Below the pieces are notes generated by a model. The model saw only the letters and a list, made by a program, of their open reading frames with translations. It was not told where the DNA came from and ran no database searches. DNA of 64,000 nucleotides from Medicago truncatula. Its lineage: Eukaryota > Streptophyta > Magnoliopsida > Fabales > Fabaceae. Both the position numbers and the translations under genes were made by a program. The stretch lies in contig NC_053045.1 of assembly GCF_003473485.1 (NCBI RefSeq), positions 51,812,494 through 51,876,493 on the forward strand, written 5' to 3'. Shown here in pieces: positions 12,385-23,510 of the stretch (position 1 is the first letter of the stretch; the number at the start of each line of letters is the position of its first letter).

Positions 12385-12615
12385 AGGGTGCAATTGAAAA
12401 CAGAACCGCCGGAAATCAGTACTCTATAAAGGTACGACGAGCTTCGCCGATGAAATTGGAAACAGAACCGCCGGAAAACAGAATCGCTGGAGAAATTGAA
12501 AACAGAACCGCCGGAAAACAAGGTGCAATTGGAGAATCGCTAGAGAAATTGGAAAACAGGGTGCAATTGGAAACAGAACCGCTGGAAAACAGAATTGCTC
12601 GAGAAATCCGTGCAA
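12385..12615 (+). repeat. Minisatellite built on GAAACAGAACCGCCGGAAAA
   Basis: About six imperfect copies of a 25-35 bp unit alternate GAAACAGAACCGCCGGAAAA with AATCGCTGGAGAAATTG and GGTGCAATTGGA. Open frames exist on both strands only because the unit lacks stops. It is more GC-rich than its surroundings. There is no evidence that it is translated. Confidence 0.7.
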
Positions 12616-13275
12616 CCTCGTCGGTGAAATCACGTCGCAATCACGTCGTCATGAACCTGGCCGGATAAATCACGTCGGAGCGGCGAACAAGGGTGAGAAT
12701 CACGTCAGCGTCGGAGCTACGATGAGCTTCTGTGTGTGTTCGATCAGATTGTGAGAGTGCGATCAAATCTGATGATTATGAAGTATTTATGCATGTGCAT
12801 AAGAAAATGACTTATGCATAATAACTTTGCCCACAAGGGTGAGCTAACTTTAAAAACATGTCCTAAGTTCAGATTATTGGTTGCAACTCACCTACATGGA
12901 TTATTTAATTCAATCGCTAAATTTTAAAAAACAAAATCAAAGAAATTAAAAAGTAAAAAGGTTCAACATCCATAGGATTTTCAGATGGACAGAAATCTAA
13001 CAAATTAATTTGGTTACTAAATATAAATTGACCTACCAGAATTCAAAGATTTATACCACAAAAGAAATATTGTGTAGATATTTTTTTTATTGAATTTAAT
13101 ACCATTTATAAAGATTAAAATGTATGTAGATGCAAAGGAAGCCCGGATACATCTTGTTGAACAAAGAACCAAAATTTCATTTGTTTAGTACATGGTTGAG
13201 ATTTTCGTATTTGTTTACATTTAAAGAATGGTTATTAAAGAATGAAATCGATAGCCAAAAAGGAGGTCCAGTAGG

Positions 13276-13315
13276 GGACCTCTTAAATTTTTTTTTTTGA
13301 AGGAACCTCTTAAAT
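13276..13315 (-). repeat. Tail-like microinsertion with direct repeats
   Basis: GGACCTCTTAAAT (13276-13288) and GGAACCTCTTAAAT (13302-13315) flank a 13-base spacer of T's ending TGAA. On the minus strand it reads TTC followed by a poly(A) run. Confidence 0.55.
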
Positions 13316-13358
13316 ATATTTAAAAATGGTATGTTATCATATTTGACGGAAATTATAT

Positions 13359-13401
13359 AACTTTTTAGGCTTGTCAAAAAAAAAAAAAAAAACTTTTTAG
13401 G
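13359..13401 (+). repeat. Tail-like microinsertion with direct repeats
   Basis: A perfect 11-bp direct repeat AACTTTTTAGG (13359-13369, 13391-13401) flanks CTTGTC plus about 15 A's. The CTTGTC(A)n spacer resembles the TACTTGAC(A)n end of the local SINE family. Confidence 0.65.
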
Positions 13402-13661
13402 ACAGATACAAGCGATCCTAGTTTTTTAGTGAGAGAAACTTCAACTTTTTATCAAGTTTTCTTTCTCTTTCATTAATAAAGAGTGAACGACTTTAGATCA
13501 TTTTTTGACATAAAATCACTCATCTGCATTTTTGTTCCTTTTTTCAATATAAATAAGTGATTTGCACACATAAAAAAATTTAGTGCGACATTGTGTTGTT
13601 CATCATCTTGTGCGGCGTTGTTTGATTTCGCGTATTGTTGCGGTGCTCATTTGGTTCATAT

Positions 13662-13790
13662 TGAAAGCATGCGTATTAATGTGAATTAGATTTTATCAAT
13701 GATTTGTACGTCAACGTTGCAGATTCGGAAGCATGCGTATTAAGATGATTTAGATTTTATCATATTATTTGTCAGCATTTTGTTGTTGTA
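13662..13790 (+). repeat. Direct tandem duplication, about 70 bp unit
   Basis: GAAGCATGCGTATTAA and GATTTAGATTTTATCA-like segments occur twice (from about 13665 and from about 13730). In the first copy TTTGTACGTCAACGTTGCAG follows. No coding meaning is seen. Confidence 0.6.
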
Positions 13791-14376
13791 TGTTATTAAC
13801 TTGGATGTTGTGAGTTTGTTCGCAGATTAACCATTTACATTTTTAGCGATGTTGAGTATGTTATTGTATCTGATGTATTCTATCAATTTGAATGAATGAA
13901 TATCGTTTTATTTTTGAGGAAAAAAAAAACTTTTTCGGACGAAAGCCCTCTCTGTCCTAAAAAAAATTCATAATTTCTTAATATTATATGACTTTTTCTT
14001 AATTATATGAAATCTATTTTTTTTTAGGAATTAATATCATAAGAAATGTACTTATAACTAGTTTAAATAATAAATATAATATAATAATAAGTGGAAATCA
14101 TGATTCACTTAAAGAGTAGTATTTTATAATTGAAACATACTTTATTTTTATAAAATAATTACATTAATATGTGAAATAATTCCCAAAAATATATTTTAAC
14201 TTTTTGTGCAAATAAGTTTTTTATCCCTTTCCCTCAAAAAAAAAAATCATCCCTTATTTATCCTATTTGAATACATATTTTTTGACAAAGATATATCTCT
14301 ATTAACCAATTATACCATTCCCAAAAATTAATTTTTACACATAATATTATATAAAAAATAGTCTAATAAACTTACA

Positions 14377-14418
14377 AATAATTATTCTCCATTGTCAAAA
14401 AAATAATAATTATTCTCC
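14377..14418 (+). repeat. Tail-like microinsertion abutting a SINE
   Basis: A perfect 14-bp direct repeat AATAATTATTCTCC (14377-14390, 14405-14418) flanks the 14-base spacer ATTGTCAAAAAAAT. The right copy ends exactly where the SINE at 14419 begins. Confidence 0.65.
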
Positions 14419-14544
14419 GTGAGCTTAGCTCAGTTGGTAGGAAAATTGTATAATAGATGTAGGAGTTGGTGTTGAAACCTTGAACATCAATTTATTCACC
14501 TTATAAAGGTGAACTTCTAGTAACTGGACTACTTGACCAAAAAA
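14419..14544 (+). mobile_element. tRNA-derived SINE
   Basis: It begins GTGAGCTTAGCTCAGTTGGT, a near-perfect tRNA A box, followed by a weak B box (GGTGTTGAAACC). It ends GGACTACTTGACCAAAAAAA. The anticodon arm does not fold as a normal tRNA and about 60 non-tRNA bases follow, so I call a SINE and not a tRNA gene. Confidence 0.75.
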
Positions 14545-15743
14545 ATATTTACAAATATTTAATGAATTAGCAATTTAAAAAAAAAATAGTACTTGGTAAG
14601 ACTTTACTTCATTTTTGACATAACTATCAATTATGATCAAAAATATCTAACATGTCTTAGGAATGATTTGGTGGGAAGGATAATTGTAGCTGTAACGGAA
14701 AAATGTCCATATTGATGTACTTGCAATGAGTACAAAATTAGAAATTAGGGTTTAGTCTATTCAGGTGATGTCTTGAGAATGCTCTTAAGAGGGGTATTTA
14801 TAGCTCATTGTGAGCTTGTAATTCGGTGACTTCAGCCCCAAGCAGCTTGGGCCTTAAGTCACTCTAGATCATTCTAAATGTTTCTAAAAGCTTGTTAAGA
14901 CGGTGCGCTTAGGGGGACACACATAGGGCTTCAGGAGCTCTTCGAGAAGGCGCATGGGCCCTTTTGGAGGGCATATGTGCCCTTAAAGGTAAATTGACGG
15001 TCCAATTGGTGACACCCATTCTAAATCTTTTTGTTTTGAATTGACACACTCAAGTTGTCATACACGGTGCGAGGAAAGGATGCATACAAATTGACTTGCT
15101 AATTGTAGGCTCTATGCAAATTTCCTTAATTTTTTTTTATCGTGGAGTCTCCTCCTAACGAGCATTTGAGCATTTATACGAAGCTTCTCTATCGAGAAGT
15201 ATTTGGCTAATTTTTTAGTTTTTGTCTTCTTTCATTTGGGCTCATTTGTTAAAATAAAAAAAATAAAAAAGGAATTTTGATAGAGAGAATCTATAAAAAG
15301 AAAAGAATACCAAAAAAAACAAAGAGGAATAGAATAAGCAAGCAACATCAAAATAAAACATGTCTCATAAAAAGTACCCCAACTACTACAAGTATTTTAA
15401 GTGGAACAATTTTGACCCGTTTGTCCTAATTCCTAAAAGACAAGGACGTGATCCTCTTTTTTTAAAGGAACAAAATCAAAGATCCAGTATAGAGGCATGG
15501 CTGCAATTGCCACCAATAGCAAATAATAGAATATGCGACAAATCATAGTCTAGATTCATGCTCTTTTGTTTTTTTCTGTTTCACCTTCTCTCATTATTTA
15601 TTCATTCAATTCAAACGCATTCATTCATTCAATTGTTTTTCTCTCCCACATTCACGCTCCATCATCGTGGAGTAACTAAAACAGAGAAATAAACATTCTT
15701 AATAACTCCGAAAACGCATTCATCATCTTTTCCGATCTCCAAA

Positions 15744-18485
15744 ATGCAGGCTACACTTTTACCTCTCTCCCCTTCTTTCTCTCTCTACAAATCTCGCTCC
15801 TCTCTCTCCTCTTCTCCTTCTCTCTCTACCTCTTCTTTCTCATCATGGACACCTCTCGTTTCTTCTCATTCTTCTTCAAAATTAATCTCTCTAACACCCC
15901 TTCATTCCTCTACCCGCTTCCAAACCAAAGCAACCACCACCATCGACGCCGCCGACTCCTCCGACAGCAGTAGTCCTCTATTCAAAGCTCTAGAGCTTGG
16001 AGTTCTTTTTTGCCTCTGGTTCTCCTTTAACATCTACTTTAACATCTACAACAAACAGGTCTTGAAGGTTTACCATTTACCAGTAACTCTCACTGCTTTT
16101 CAATTTGCTATTGGCACACTCCTTGTAGCATTCATGTGGGGTCTTAATCTTTATAAAAGGCCAAAACTCACTTCTTCACAGGTACTTATTTTAATCCTTG
16201 TTATATTTTTACTGTTCTATTTGTTCTGTTTTGTAATATTAATGGTTCTGTTATTTCTCTGATTTTGCAGCTTTTAGCAATATTTCCTTTGGCTTTGGTA
16301 CATACATTAGGGAATCTTTTCACTAACATGAGTCTTGGAAAGGTTGCTGTCTCTTTTACTCATACTGTTAAATCAATGGAGCCTTTCTTTTCTGTCCTTC
16401 TGTCTTCTACGTTCCTTGGAGAGGTAAGGTCACCAGATTATGCTACTGTTATGAAATTTTAAATTTAACTTTGATGTTGATTTATGCCTAATGCGATACC
16501 GGGATTCATAGTTAAACGTTGTTATTGCTCGATAAATGAACGCGACAAAATGTAAATAATGTATTTTAGTTCGACTGTCATGTGCATTGTGCGGATTATG
16601 TGATATTTTTGTCTTTATACTGAAAGTAGAACTCAAAATTGAAAAAACAAATGATTTATTTTAGCATTAATAGACACGGTGGAACCAAAGGAAATGTACA
16701 AACCAAACTGTCTCATTTTATTCTTTATATAGTTGGAGCTGTTTTTGTCCTTGTCTACGTTTTCACTATTGTTTCTTTTTGATAAATCCGAGGAACAGAC
16801 AAATGCTTGTTAATTAATGAGTATATTTCTCACTTAATAGTTAGTTCTATGTGGTTACTTGTGTCCATGAGGTGAGAGCTTAGCGATAAGAGTTTCACCT
16901 TGTAACTTTGAAGGACGAAGTTCAAGTCCTCTCCAGAAAGTTCATAAAATGATCATTAGTTCTGCTTCAATTAATCAAAATATATTATGTATGCTAAGCT
17001 TGTAATTTTGAAGGAAAAATAAATCATGGTGCTGCTTCAACATTCAATACATTGTGAATTGATATTTGCAATTTTAATTCCTTACTTAACTTTGTTACAG
17101 ATGCCTACAGCATGGGTGGTTGCTTCCCTTGTGCCAATTGCTGGTGGAGTGGCGCTGGCGTCTGCTACAGAGGTCTCTTTCAATTGGTGAGTCTCCTTCT
17201 ATGGGAAGATAAGAATAGAAATGCTATTATCAAAAGAACTATTTGGTCATTTGAATTCTAATATGTGTTTTTTTTCCCTGCAATATTGAATAGGGTTGGA
17301 TTTTTGAGTGCTATGGCTTCCAATTTGACGAATCAATCTCGTAATGTTCTTAGCAAAAAACTCATGGTTAACAAGGAGGTAATAATACGATATTATGATT
17401 GATGAACTTGGTTAAGAGTATCACATAATGTGTTATGAAACTCTTGTCCAAAATTTAATCATGCGATGTTTGATATTGTGAAAAATCACAAACAAATACC
17501 ACTGCTTATCGCAGTTGTGATATGATTGCAGAGAAATAAAAAATTGACATCGTAGGAGCATACCATTTTTTTAGAACCTTGCACTTATGTTTCATTTCAT
17601 ATTCTTATACACAATATTAAATAACAATAATTTTTTTCTTCTCAGGAATCCATGGACAACATAACCCTCTTCTCAGTAATAACAGTCATGTCATTCTTCC
17701 TATCAGTACCTATAGCCCTCTTCATGGAGGGTGTTAAATTTACCCCTGCTTACCTGCAATCTACAGTAAGAACTTCTTTGTTGAAAATGATTGGTACTGC
17801 TGTTAGCATTCTCAAATCAAAATACATTACTCTTTCCGTAACAAAATTAAGCAAAAAAGTACATACATGGATCAAATCCATGTAATTTTTTATTTATAGT
17901 TTTGTTACTGAGTGAGTATTTTGATGATGCTACTAATATATGATTGATGTCATTTTTATTCACAGGGATTAGATGTTCAACAAGTGTACATTAGATCTCT
18001 TCTTGCTGCGCTTTGTTACCATGCGTATCAGCAAGTGAGTTTTCATCTTCTATGCACATTATATTTTCCCCTTTTATTCAAGAGTGTTACAATTTCCACT
18101 TCTTTTTGTGAAAAAATAAATCAAGACTTCATTAGTTATAATTCACTGAAAACAAAATAAAATTATTTAGTATGAAATGGTTTATCATATGTGCAGGTTT
18201 CTTATATGATATTGGAGAGAGTATCACCTGTTACTCATTCTGTAGCAAACTGTCTGAAGCGTGTGATAGTTATAGTGAGCTCTGTCATATTTTTCCAAAC
18301 ACCTGTCTCACCAATTAACGCATTAGGTACTAAAATAAAATTGCTTCCTTCTTTTTAACCATATATATCTCTTGTTGAAACTGAAAATTTTATGTGCTTA
18401 TTAATTCTCTGCAGGAACTGGTATAGCTCTTTCTGGTGTTTTCCTATATTCCAGGGCGAAGAGAATTAAGCCAAAGACAGATTAA
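15744..18485 (+). CDS. PPT: Plastid phosphoenolpyruvate/phosphate translocator
   Basis: Eight exons join in frame to 383 aa: 15744-16181, 16271-16423, 17101-17186, 17294-17378, 17646-17765, 17966-18034, 18197-18326, 18415-18485. Residues 1 to about 65 are Ser/Thr-rich with few acidic residues, a chloroplast transit peptide. The rest is a triose-phosphate-translocator-type antiporter with repeated hydrophobic spans. Motifs include [56 protein letters not shown] and, near the end, [19 protein letters not shown]. The Lys338-Arg339 pair matches the substrate-binding pair of this family. The [19 protein letters not shown] stretch and overall likeness favour the PEP type over triose- or glucose-phosphate types. 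It would exchange cytosolic PEP for phosphate across the inner envelope, feeding the shikimate pathway. Intron 2 (16424-17100) is the longest and holds SINE-like debris. Confidence 0.93.
16868..16985 (+). mobile_element. Possible SINE remnant (intron 2 of PPT)
   Basis: A degenerate A-box-like GTGAGAGCTTAGCGATAAG is followed by a B-box-like GAAGTTCAAGTCCTC at A-to-B box spacing close to the other SINEs. No tail or target duplication is clear. Confidence 0.35.
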
Positions 18486-19790
18486 TTTTCACAATTTTGG
18501 TAGCAGCAGCATAACAAACACACCAACTTGTTACAAAAATTTTCTTTATAGGTTAGATGGGGATTCATGGATACTTTTCTTGATATCCCTTTTGTGTGGA
18601 TATCCTTTTTTATATGTCTCTTGAGTCTGAGTGGTGGTGCCTAATGGTTCTACTCAATGAATAATTTATCTTTTTATTTTTATTTTTTTATTATATGTCA
18701 CAGTTTTTTTTGTTAAGAAATGTACACAACATTAGTTGATAAATGTTGGCCAAGTTTTACCACTTGAAATGTGTAACTAGTGGTTTGATGTAATCTAGTA
18801 TATAAAGTGACTGAAAGATTTTAATATGTAGCAAATGGAAAATCAGACACCAGATTTGTTTAGAATGAAATAGTTTTCAAATCTTAAATTGAAAATCAAT
18901 CCAATACGGTACGTACTGATCCAAATAAATCTTATAGATCGTTTTCAGAACTTTTTATCTAACTTTAATCCTTACTCCTTTTTTTCTCATACTTTAATCC
19001 TTCATTGCATGCTTTCAGAATTGGCCTCCACCATTGCTGTCATTTTCTAATGACATGGCAAACAGATATTCACATCATCAGCACTTACTAGTGGGATAAG
19101 TTGAATGATCATTTATTTTTTGCCGTCCAAGTCATCTTTTAACCCCAATTAGGACCAACAACCCAAGCGTTTCGTGGAAATGTAGAATAAAGTGGGTGAC
19201 TAAAGTTCACTCCTATCAGGAATCAAATGCCTCTGCACATGTCATAGTAATAGAGTTAGTCATTACCCAAGTTATTTAGAACGTACTTCCTCCGTCTCAA
19301 TTATAAGCAACATTTCAGCTTATCCGATTCAATCCGACACAATGTTCAGGTTTGGGAAATAGTTAGTCCCACAAACTAATTTCAATCTCCTCAGATGGTG
19401 CCTAATGCCTGAACCTTTGGTTCCTTGACTCAGATGCTACACTTCACTTAACTTCTAATCTGTTTAATCTTTCAAAGAGTCAAATCTATGAGTCTTCACA
19501 CCTCCACATGGGAAATGGGAGGTTTGAACATCTATTCTTTTGGCTCATCTAAATAATCTTCATCTTTGGATCCACATGTGTCTCTTTATCCATTACCGAA
19601 TTACTACATGTTCCTTCAATTACTAAAAATTTTACTATTTGTTTCTAAATTTACGCCTGACAAGTATTTTGAGTTTCTTCCAAATTCCCTTTTTTTTTTT
19701 GTTACATGAGAGAAGAAAAGACAAAAGCAAAGAAAAAAAACTATGTACTAATAAAGGACACTCATATGGCATCAACCTATAAGGTGATGA
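18486..19790. other. Intergenic region after PPT
   Basis: The first 250 bases are the PPT 3' UTR. TACTTCCTCCGTCTC near 19284 looks like one Stowaway end without a partner. No gene is seen. Confidence 0.45.
18962..19002 (-). repeat. Tail-like microinsertion with direct repeats
   Basis: A perfect 12-bp direct repeat ACTTTAATCCTT (18962-18973, 18991-19002) flanks the 17-base spacer ACTCCTTTTTTTCTCAT. Confidence 0.55.
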
Positions 19791-20218
19791 TAGACATAGT
19801 AATGGTTGATGCACCATCACAAGAGACTCTAAATTAGTAATACATAGTTTAGCAAATATATTTGCGCTAGAGTTTCCTTCTCGAAAAATACGATGAATGG
19901 AAATATCTCACTCTTTAACCAAATACACCTGAATGAGCTCCAAGATGTTTGCATAGCGGTGAAGTCTCGACACTTCCTTTGACATTAAACGCACTACATA
20001 AAATGAGTCAGAAAAACAAACTAGTTTCTTATAACTAGCTTCCCAACAAAACTTAACCCCAATAATAAGGGTGTAAATTTCAGCATTCAAAATATTGGAC
20101 AAACCCACACTACCACATAAGACAAATTGAAAGTTGCCTTCAAAATTCCTAATCAATCCACCATAGTTTGCTTTCCCGGGTTAGTTAAAGCGCTGCCATC
20201 TACATTAAAAACCATTGT
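19790..20218 (-). pseudogene. RNase H-like remnant of a retroelement
   Basis: Minus-strand translation gives VFNVDGSALTNPGK, a one-base frameshift, YGGLIRNFEGNFQF, AEIYTLIIGVKFCWEAS, CFSDSFYVVRLM, then a stop replacing the expected Trp, and ISIHRIFREGNSSANIFAKL. The order matches the RNase H-like domain that ends many plant LINEs. It is a different subfamily from the copy at 372-790. The frameshift and stop make it non-functional. Confidence 0.75.
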
Positions 20219-20224
20219 ATCATT

Positions 20225-20614
20225 ATCATGCTTCCTAAGTACTTCATGATTCCTAATTCCCGTTTCGTTCTCCTTGAATGCTCCCATGGTTCAAATGGCC
20301 TATACATGTTCACTCATCTTCCACTCCTCAAGGAGCCTTCTCATACCAATGTATGTACCACTTCTGTCATGCCTGCTCATAGTTTTCATTATGTTATTTC
20401 CAATAATTCTTTTGTGGGGCATTCAAGGCTAGGTCACGCTAACTATGTAATGCCATAAAAATGTATTAGATCTTCGGAACATTCCATTCATGAATAAAAA
20501 TTTCAATGGTTTATGTAACTCTTGTTGTTTAGGAATGTATCATAGACTGCATGGTCCCGCTTCCCTTCTCTTGTTGTTTGAACTAATTCACACATATTTG
20601 TGGGGACCTACCCA

Positions 20615-20664
<50 letters not shown>

Positions 20665-21660
20665 GCTTTTACGTCCTGTAATATATATAATATATAGCAC
20701 TTCTGGTTTTTCCCTCTGTAAAAAAAAAATTGGATTCGGTACTTGTAAATTTTTTTAATACCTCACTAGATCAGCTGACTGTGCATTTTCGCTGATGTGG
20801 CACGCTGATTCACCCTTTTCTAATGACGTGGCGCGTTACTGTATAATTTTTTATGGGGTACACGTGACATTTGTGGTTTCAAAAAAATATCTCGTGTACC
20901 CCATAAAAAAATAAAAATAATTATACAGTTAGCGTGTCACGTCATCAGAAAAAGGTGACTCAGCATGCCACATCAGCGAAAATGCACAGTCAGGTGGTCT
21001 ATGGGGTATTCTAAAACAAAACAAAAATTACAAGGACCGAATACAATTTTTTTTTTTTTACAGGAGACAAAACCAAAAGTGCCCTATATTACAGGAGGTA
21101 AAGACCTATTAACCCTTTCTTTTTATGACTTTTTATACTATATTGGTTTTGTGCATGCTTAAAAGAAAATTTAACACCTTTGATGCTTTTAGAAAATTTC
21201 ACTCTCTCTTTAAATCATTTGTTTAGTTGTATTAAAAGTGTTATATTGGGGTGGGGAGTTCAGACCTTTCACTTGAAAATCAGGTAAATTCCATAATATC
21301 ACTTGAAAATCAAGGTAAGTATCTAAATAACATAGTTAAATTAGATTTTTCACTTACCATCTTCTCCATAGAGCTAACATGGCAACTATTATATCTAACC
21401 CCCATGGCCAGTACGCCTATTTAAGAAAACATGGATCTAATGTGATGGATGACCCTATTGTGTATAGGTTAGCGGTTGAAGCTCTTCAGTATGTGACACT
21501 AACTAGCCAGGAATTTCATTTTCTGTCAATAAGGTGTGTGAGTTCTTCTTTTTCCCTCCCAAGTCCCGCTGGAAGTATGTAAAATGTATTTTGAGATATC
21601 TATAAGGCACATTCATTATGGCATTATGATTCATCGTGCCTTTCCTAATTGTAAGCGATC
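20225..21660 (+). pseudogene. Ty1/copia pol remnant, internally deleted and split
   Basis: Three pieces in copia order lie on the plus strand. First (20290-20610) is a GAG-pre-integrase segment with GLYMF, SFVGHSRLGHA, CNSCCLGMYHRLHGPASL and LIHTYLWGPTH. Second, after a hairpin MITE, is integrase-like FLYYIGFVHA and LKRKFNTFDAFRKFHS (about 21120-21235). Third (21379-21650) is a reverse transcriptase/RNase H junction piece with DDPIVYRLAVEALQYVTLTS, then KYVKCILRYL in another frame. Most of the integrase and reverse transcriptase core is missing. Stops and frame changes show that it is dead. No LTRs were recognised. Confidence 0.8.
20655..21115. mobile_element. Hairpin MITE inserted in the copia remnant
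   Basis: Almost the whole stretch folds on itself. Left-arm words (CCTGTAATATA, GGATTCGGTACTTGTAA, GCATTTTCGCTGATGTGGCA, TTTATGGGGTACACG) recur inverted in the right arm. The loop is near 20868-20890. It separates LWGPTH from FLYYIGFVHA in the copia integrase. The left end is blurred by a T run of about 47 bases (20613-20659). Confidence 0.75.
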
Positions 21661-23166
21661 TCTGGTAAATGAAGTTAAACAATTGAACGTAGTGGTTGAT
21701 ACACCAAAACTTGCAACTTCATTTTCATTTTTATGTTAGTAGATTGCAACATTACTTTATCTTATTCACTATTTGTAAGGAAAACTAATTTCTTTCACTT
21801 CAAAAAATAATGAAATTAAGTGTAATCTTACGACGCCGACATTTCATGTTTTTTTTTATATTGCTAACACTTTAAACATACCAGAATAGAATAAAGAAAA
21901 ACAACACCAAAATCGGTATATCAATTTTCATATATAATCAAGGTTTGACAACATCGATTATTCCATATGATGGTAGTTTCTGCGGATGGAATTGACCATT
22001 TATCGTACACGTTAAATGCATGCCTCTTCTATCTCAAACCATTCCGTTTTCTTTGTGTCAGTTTCTATCGACAGAAGAGCTTGCAACATCCCTTAATAAG
22101 GTGTTGATGTCAACAATTTAACGACGTTAAGTCAATATGCAACAACGATATTTGTGTTTTCTTTTTTAGTGACTTCATATTCACATGTTTCTCGTTGGTT
22201 TGGTGTTGTGATTTGTGTGAGCAACAAAACCATTCCAATCACCCTTAATTGATTCAGAGTCAAGTTTGACTAACTAAAAAAAGTTCTTCAAAACGACATT
22301 GATTCGTTGGATACACGACTGAGCTCGAGAAAAGGAAACACTAACTTTTTTTTTTGTTGCAAACTTAAAAGTATTGTTTACTCTTCTAAGTAGTTTTTTT
22401 TATCAATGTTATATTTCCATATTAAAATTGTATCAATCGCTCCCAAATTGATGTGGTTTATAGTAATTGTTAAAGGATGTTGTTGCAAAATTAATATTAA
22501 TGAATGTATTTAATCTTTTGAGAATTGGTTCTAGTGAGATTTTGAGGTTATTGGATTTGATAATGCCTCTACATTTGTATTTGTATTTGAATTGTTGAAT
22601 GATAACCATTTTATACTTCGTGACAATTGTTTTCTTGACAAGTGTTTCCTTTAGTTTCTTTTACACCTAAATCTCTCATGGTTCTTGACAAAAAAACTGT
22701 GCCTTAGTGAATGAATTCGCAAGAAAACTACTTAAACCACCACAATAAAAACACTTCTTACTAGCTAAATTCAAAAACATACTGATCGCCACGAGGCCTT
22801 GTAAAGAATTGGTAGAAAAAAAAACTTTGAAACTGACAAATGGTTTTGGCACAAATTGATAGAAGAAATTCAAGTTTGATTTTATGGCTGCATTAGCCGC
22901 TACAAAATGTATAAAGAAGACTAAGTTTAAATTTATAGTTGTCTGAATGACCACACTTTTTTAGGGCTTATACCGCCAAAAATCTTGTTACAAAGCAAAT
23001 CTGTGGCTCCCTTAAGAACCACAAATTTTAGGAGAATTTAGGACATCACAATTTATATATTTACCGTAGTAAAAATAAGGATGGAATATGAACTAATTAT
23101 TGTTTGTTCTAACTAATATGTTTGATGGTAATTTCTTGCAAGATTTTGACGTTATTGATTAGTTTC

Positions 23167-23216
23167 ATGTGAATGGATCCATTCCCTCAAAAAAAAAAAA
23201 AAATGTGAATGGATCC
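23167..23216 (+). repeat. Tail-like microinsertion with an apparent empty site in the MYB paralog
   Basis: A perfect 14-bp repeat ATGTGAATGGATCC (23167-23180, 23203-23216) flanks ATTCCCTC plus about 14 A's. The intact paralog near 25515 has one ATGCATGGATC and no A run. Confidence 0.75.
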
Positions 23217-23238
23217 TCGTCATTCAAACATCGCGTTT

Positions 23239-23272
23239 TTTGAACCCATCTTTAAAAAAAAAATTGGAACCC
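23239..23272 (+). repeat. Tail-like microinsertion with an apparent empty site in the MYB paralog
   Basis: TTTGAACCC (23239-23247) and TTGGAACCC (23264-23272) flank the 16-base spacer ATCTTTAAAAAAAAAA. The paralog near 25540 reads TTTTTGGGGACCAAAC with neither spacer nor second repeat. Confidence 0.65.
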
Positions 23273-23358
23273 AAACTCGTGTTTTTGAAAAAAAGAAGAA
23301 AGGAAATTACAAAAGAAAAGATGAAGATAATTTATAACTTGGCTAAGTTACAAAATTT

Positions 23359-23399
23359 ATGTGATCATATAGTTTTTTTAAGAATGTGATTATATAGTT
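23359..23399 (-). repeat. Tail-like microinsertion with direct repeats
   Basis: ATGTGATCATATAGTT (23359-23374) and ATGTGATTATATAGTT (23384-23399) differ at one base and flank a 9-base spacer of T's ending TAAGA. Confidence 0.55.
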
Positions 23400-23470
23400 A
23401 GTTATTATTTGATATATAATAGATACATAATGCATAAATAGAATGATGGTTAAAATTTAATATTAATTTG

Positions 23471-23510
23471 TATTATAACATTATTTTTTTGAAAGAAATT
23501 ATTATGACAT
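23471..23510 (-). repeat. Tail-like microinsertion with direct repeats
   Basis: TATTATAACAT (23471-23481) and TATTATGACAT (23500-23510) flank an 18-base spacer that reads, on the minus strand, ATTTCTTTC followed by an A run. Confidence 0.55.

Larger units (their letters stand above)
12056..15743. other. Repeat-rich intergenic region
   Basis: No gene is supported. It contains a minisatellite (12385-12615), a direct duplication (13662-13790), several tail-like microinsertions and a SINE (14419-14544). The stretch 14640-15080 (ATTTATAGCTC, CAGCTTGGGCC) resembles retroelement LTR debris, but no ends were found. The last 200 bases are the 5' UTR and promoter of the translocator gene. Confidence 0.45.
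21690..23300 (+). pseudogene. Decayed duplicate of the MYB gene's promoter and first exon
   Basis: Three blocks align with the intact MYB gene. 21690-21835 matches its promoter at 24830-24985 (CTTGCAACTTCATTTT, then ATTGCAAC/ATTACAAC, then CACTAATTTCATTC-like words). 22640-22735 matches 25310-25425 (TTACACCTAAATCTCTCATG versus TTACACCTAATTCTGTCATG, GCAAGAAAACTAC). 23110-23300 matches 25470-25575 (ATGGTAATTTCTTGCAAGAT versus ATGGTAATTTCTTACAAGAT). A block of about 370 bp (22740-23105) has no counterpart. Frameshifts, stops and loss of the MYB repeats make it non-functional. Confidence 0.75.

Noticed and set aside
12375-12668. 97-aa repetitive frame
   Set aside because: It is an open reading of the minisatellite; frames on the opposite strand are equally open.
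14419-14490. Possible tRNA gene (GCTTAGCTCAGTTGGTAG start)
   Set aside because: The A box is excellent, but the anticodon and acceptor stems do not pair and the non-tRNA tail ends in TACTTGACC(A)n, as in the other SINE copies.
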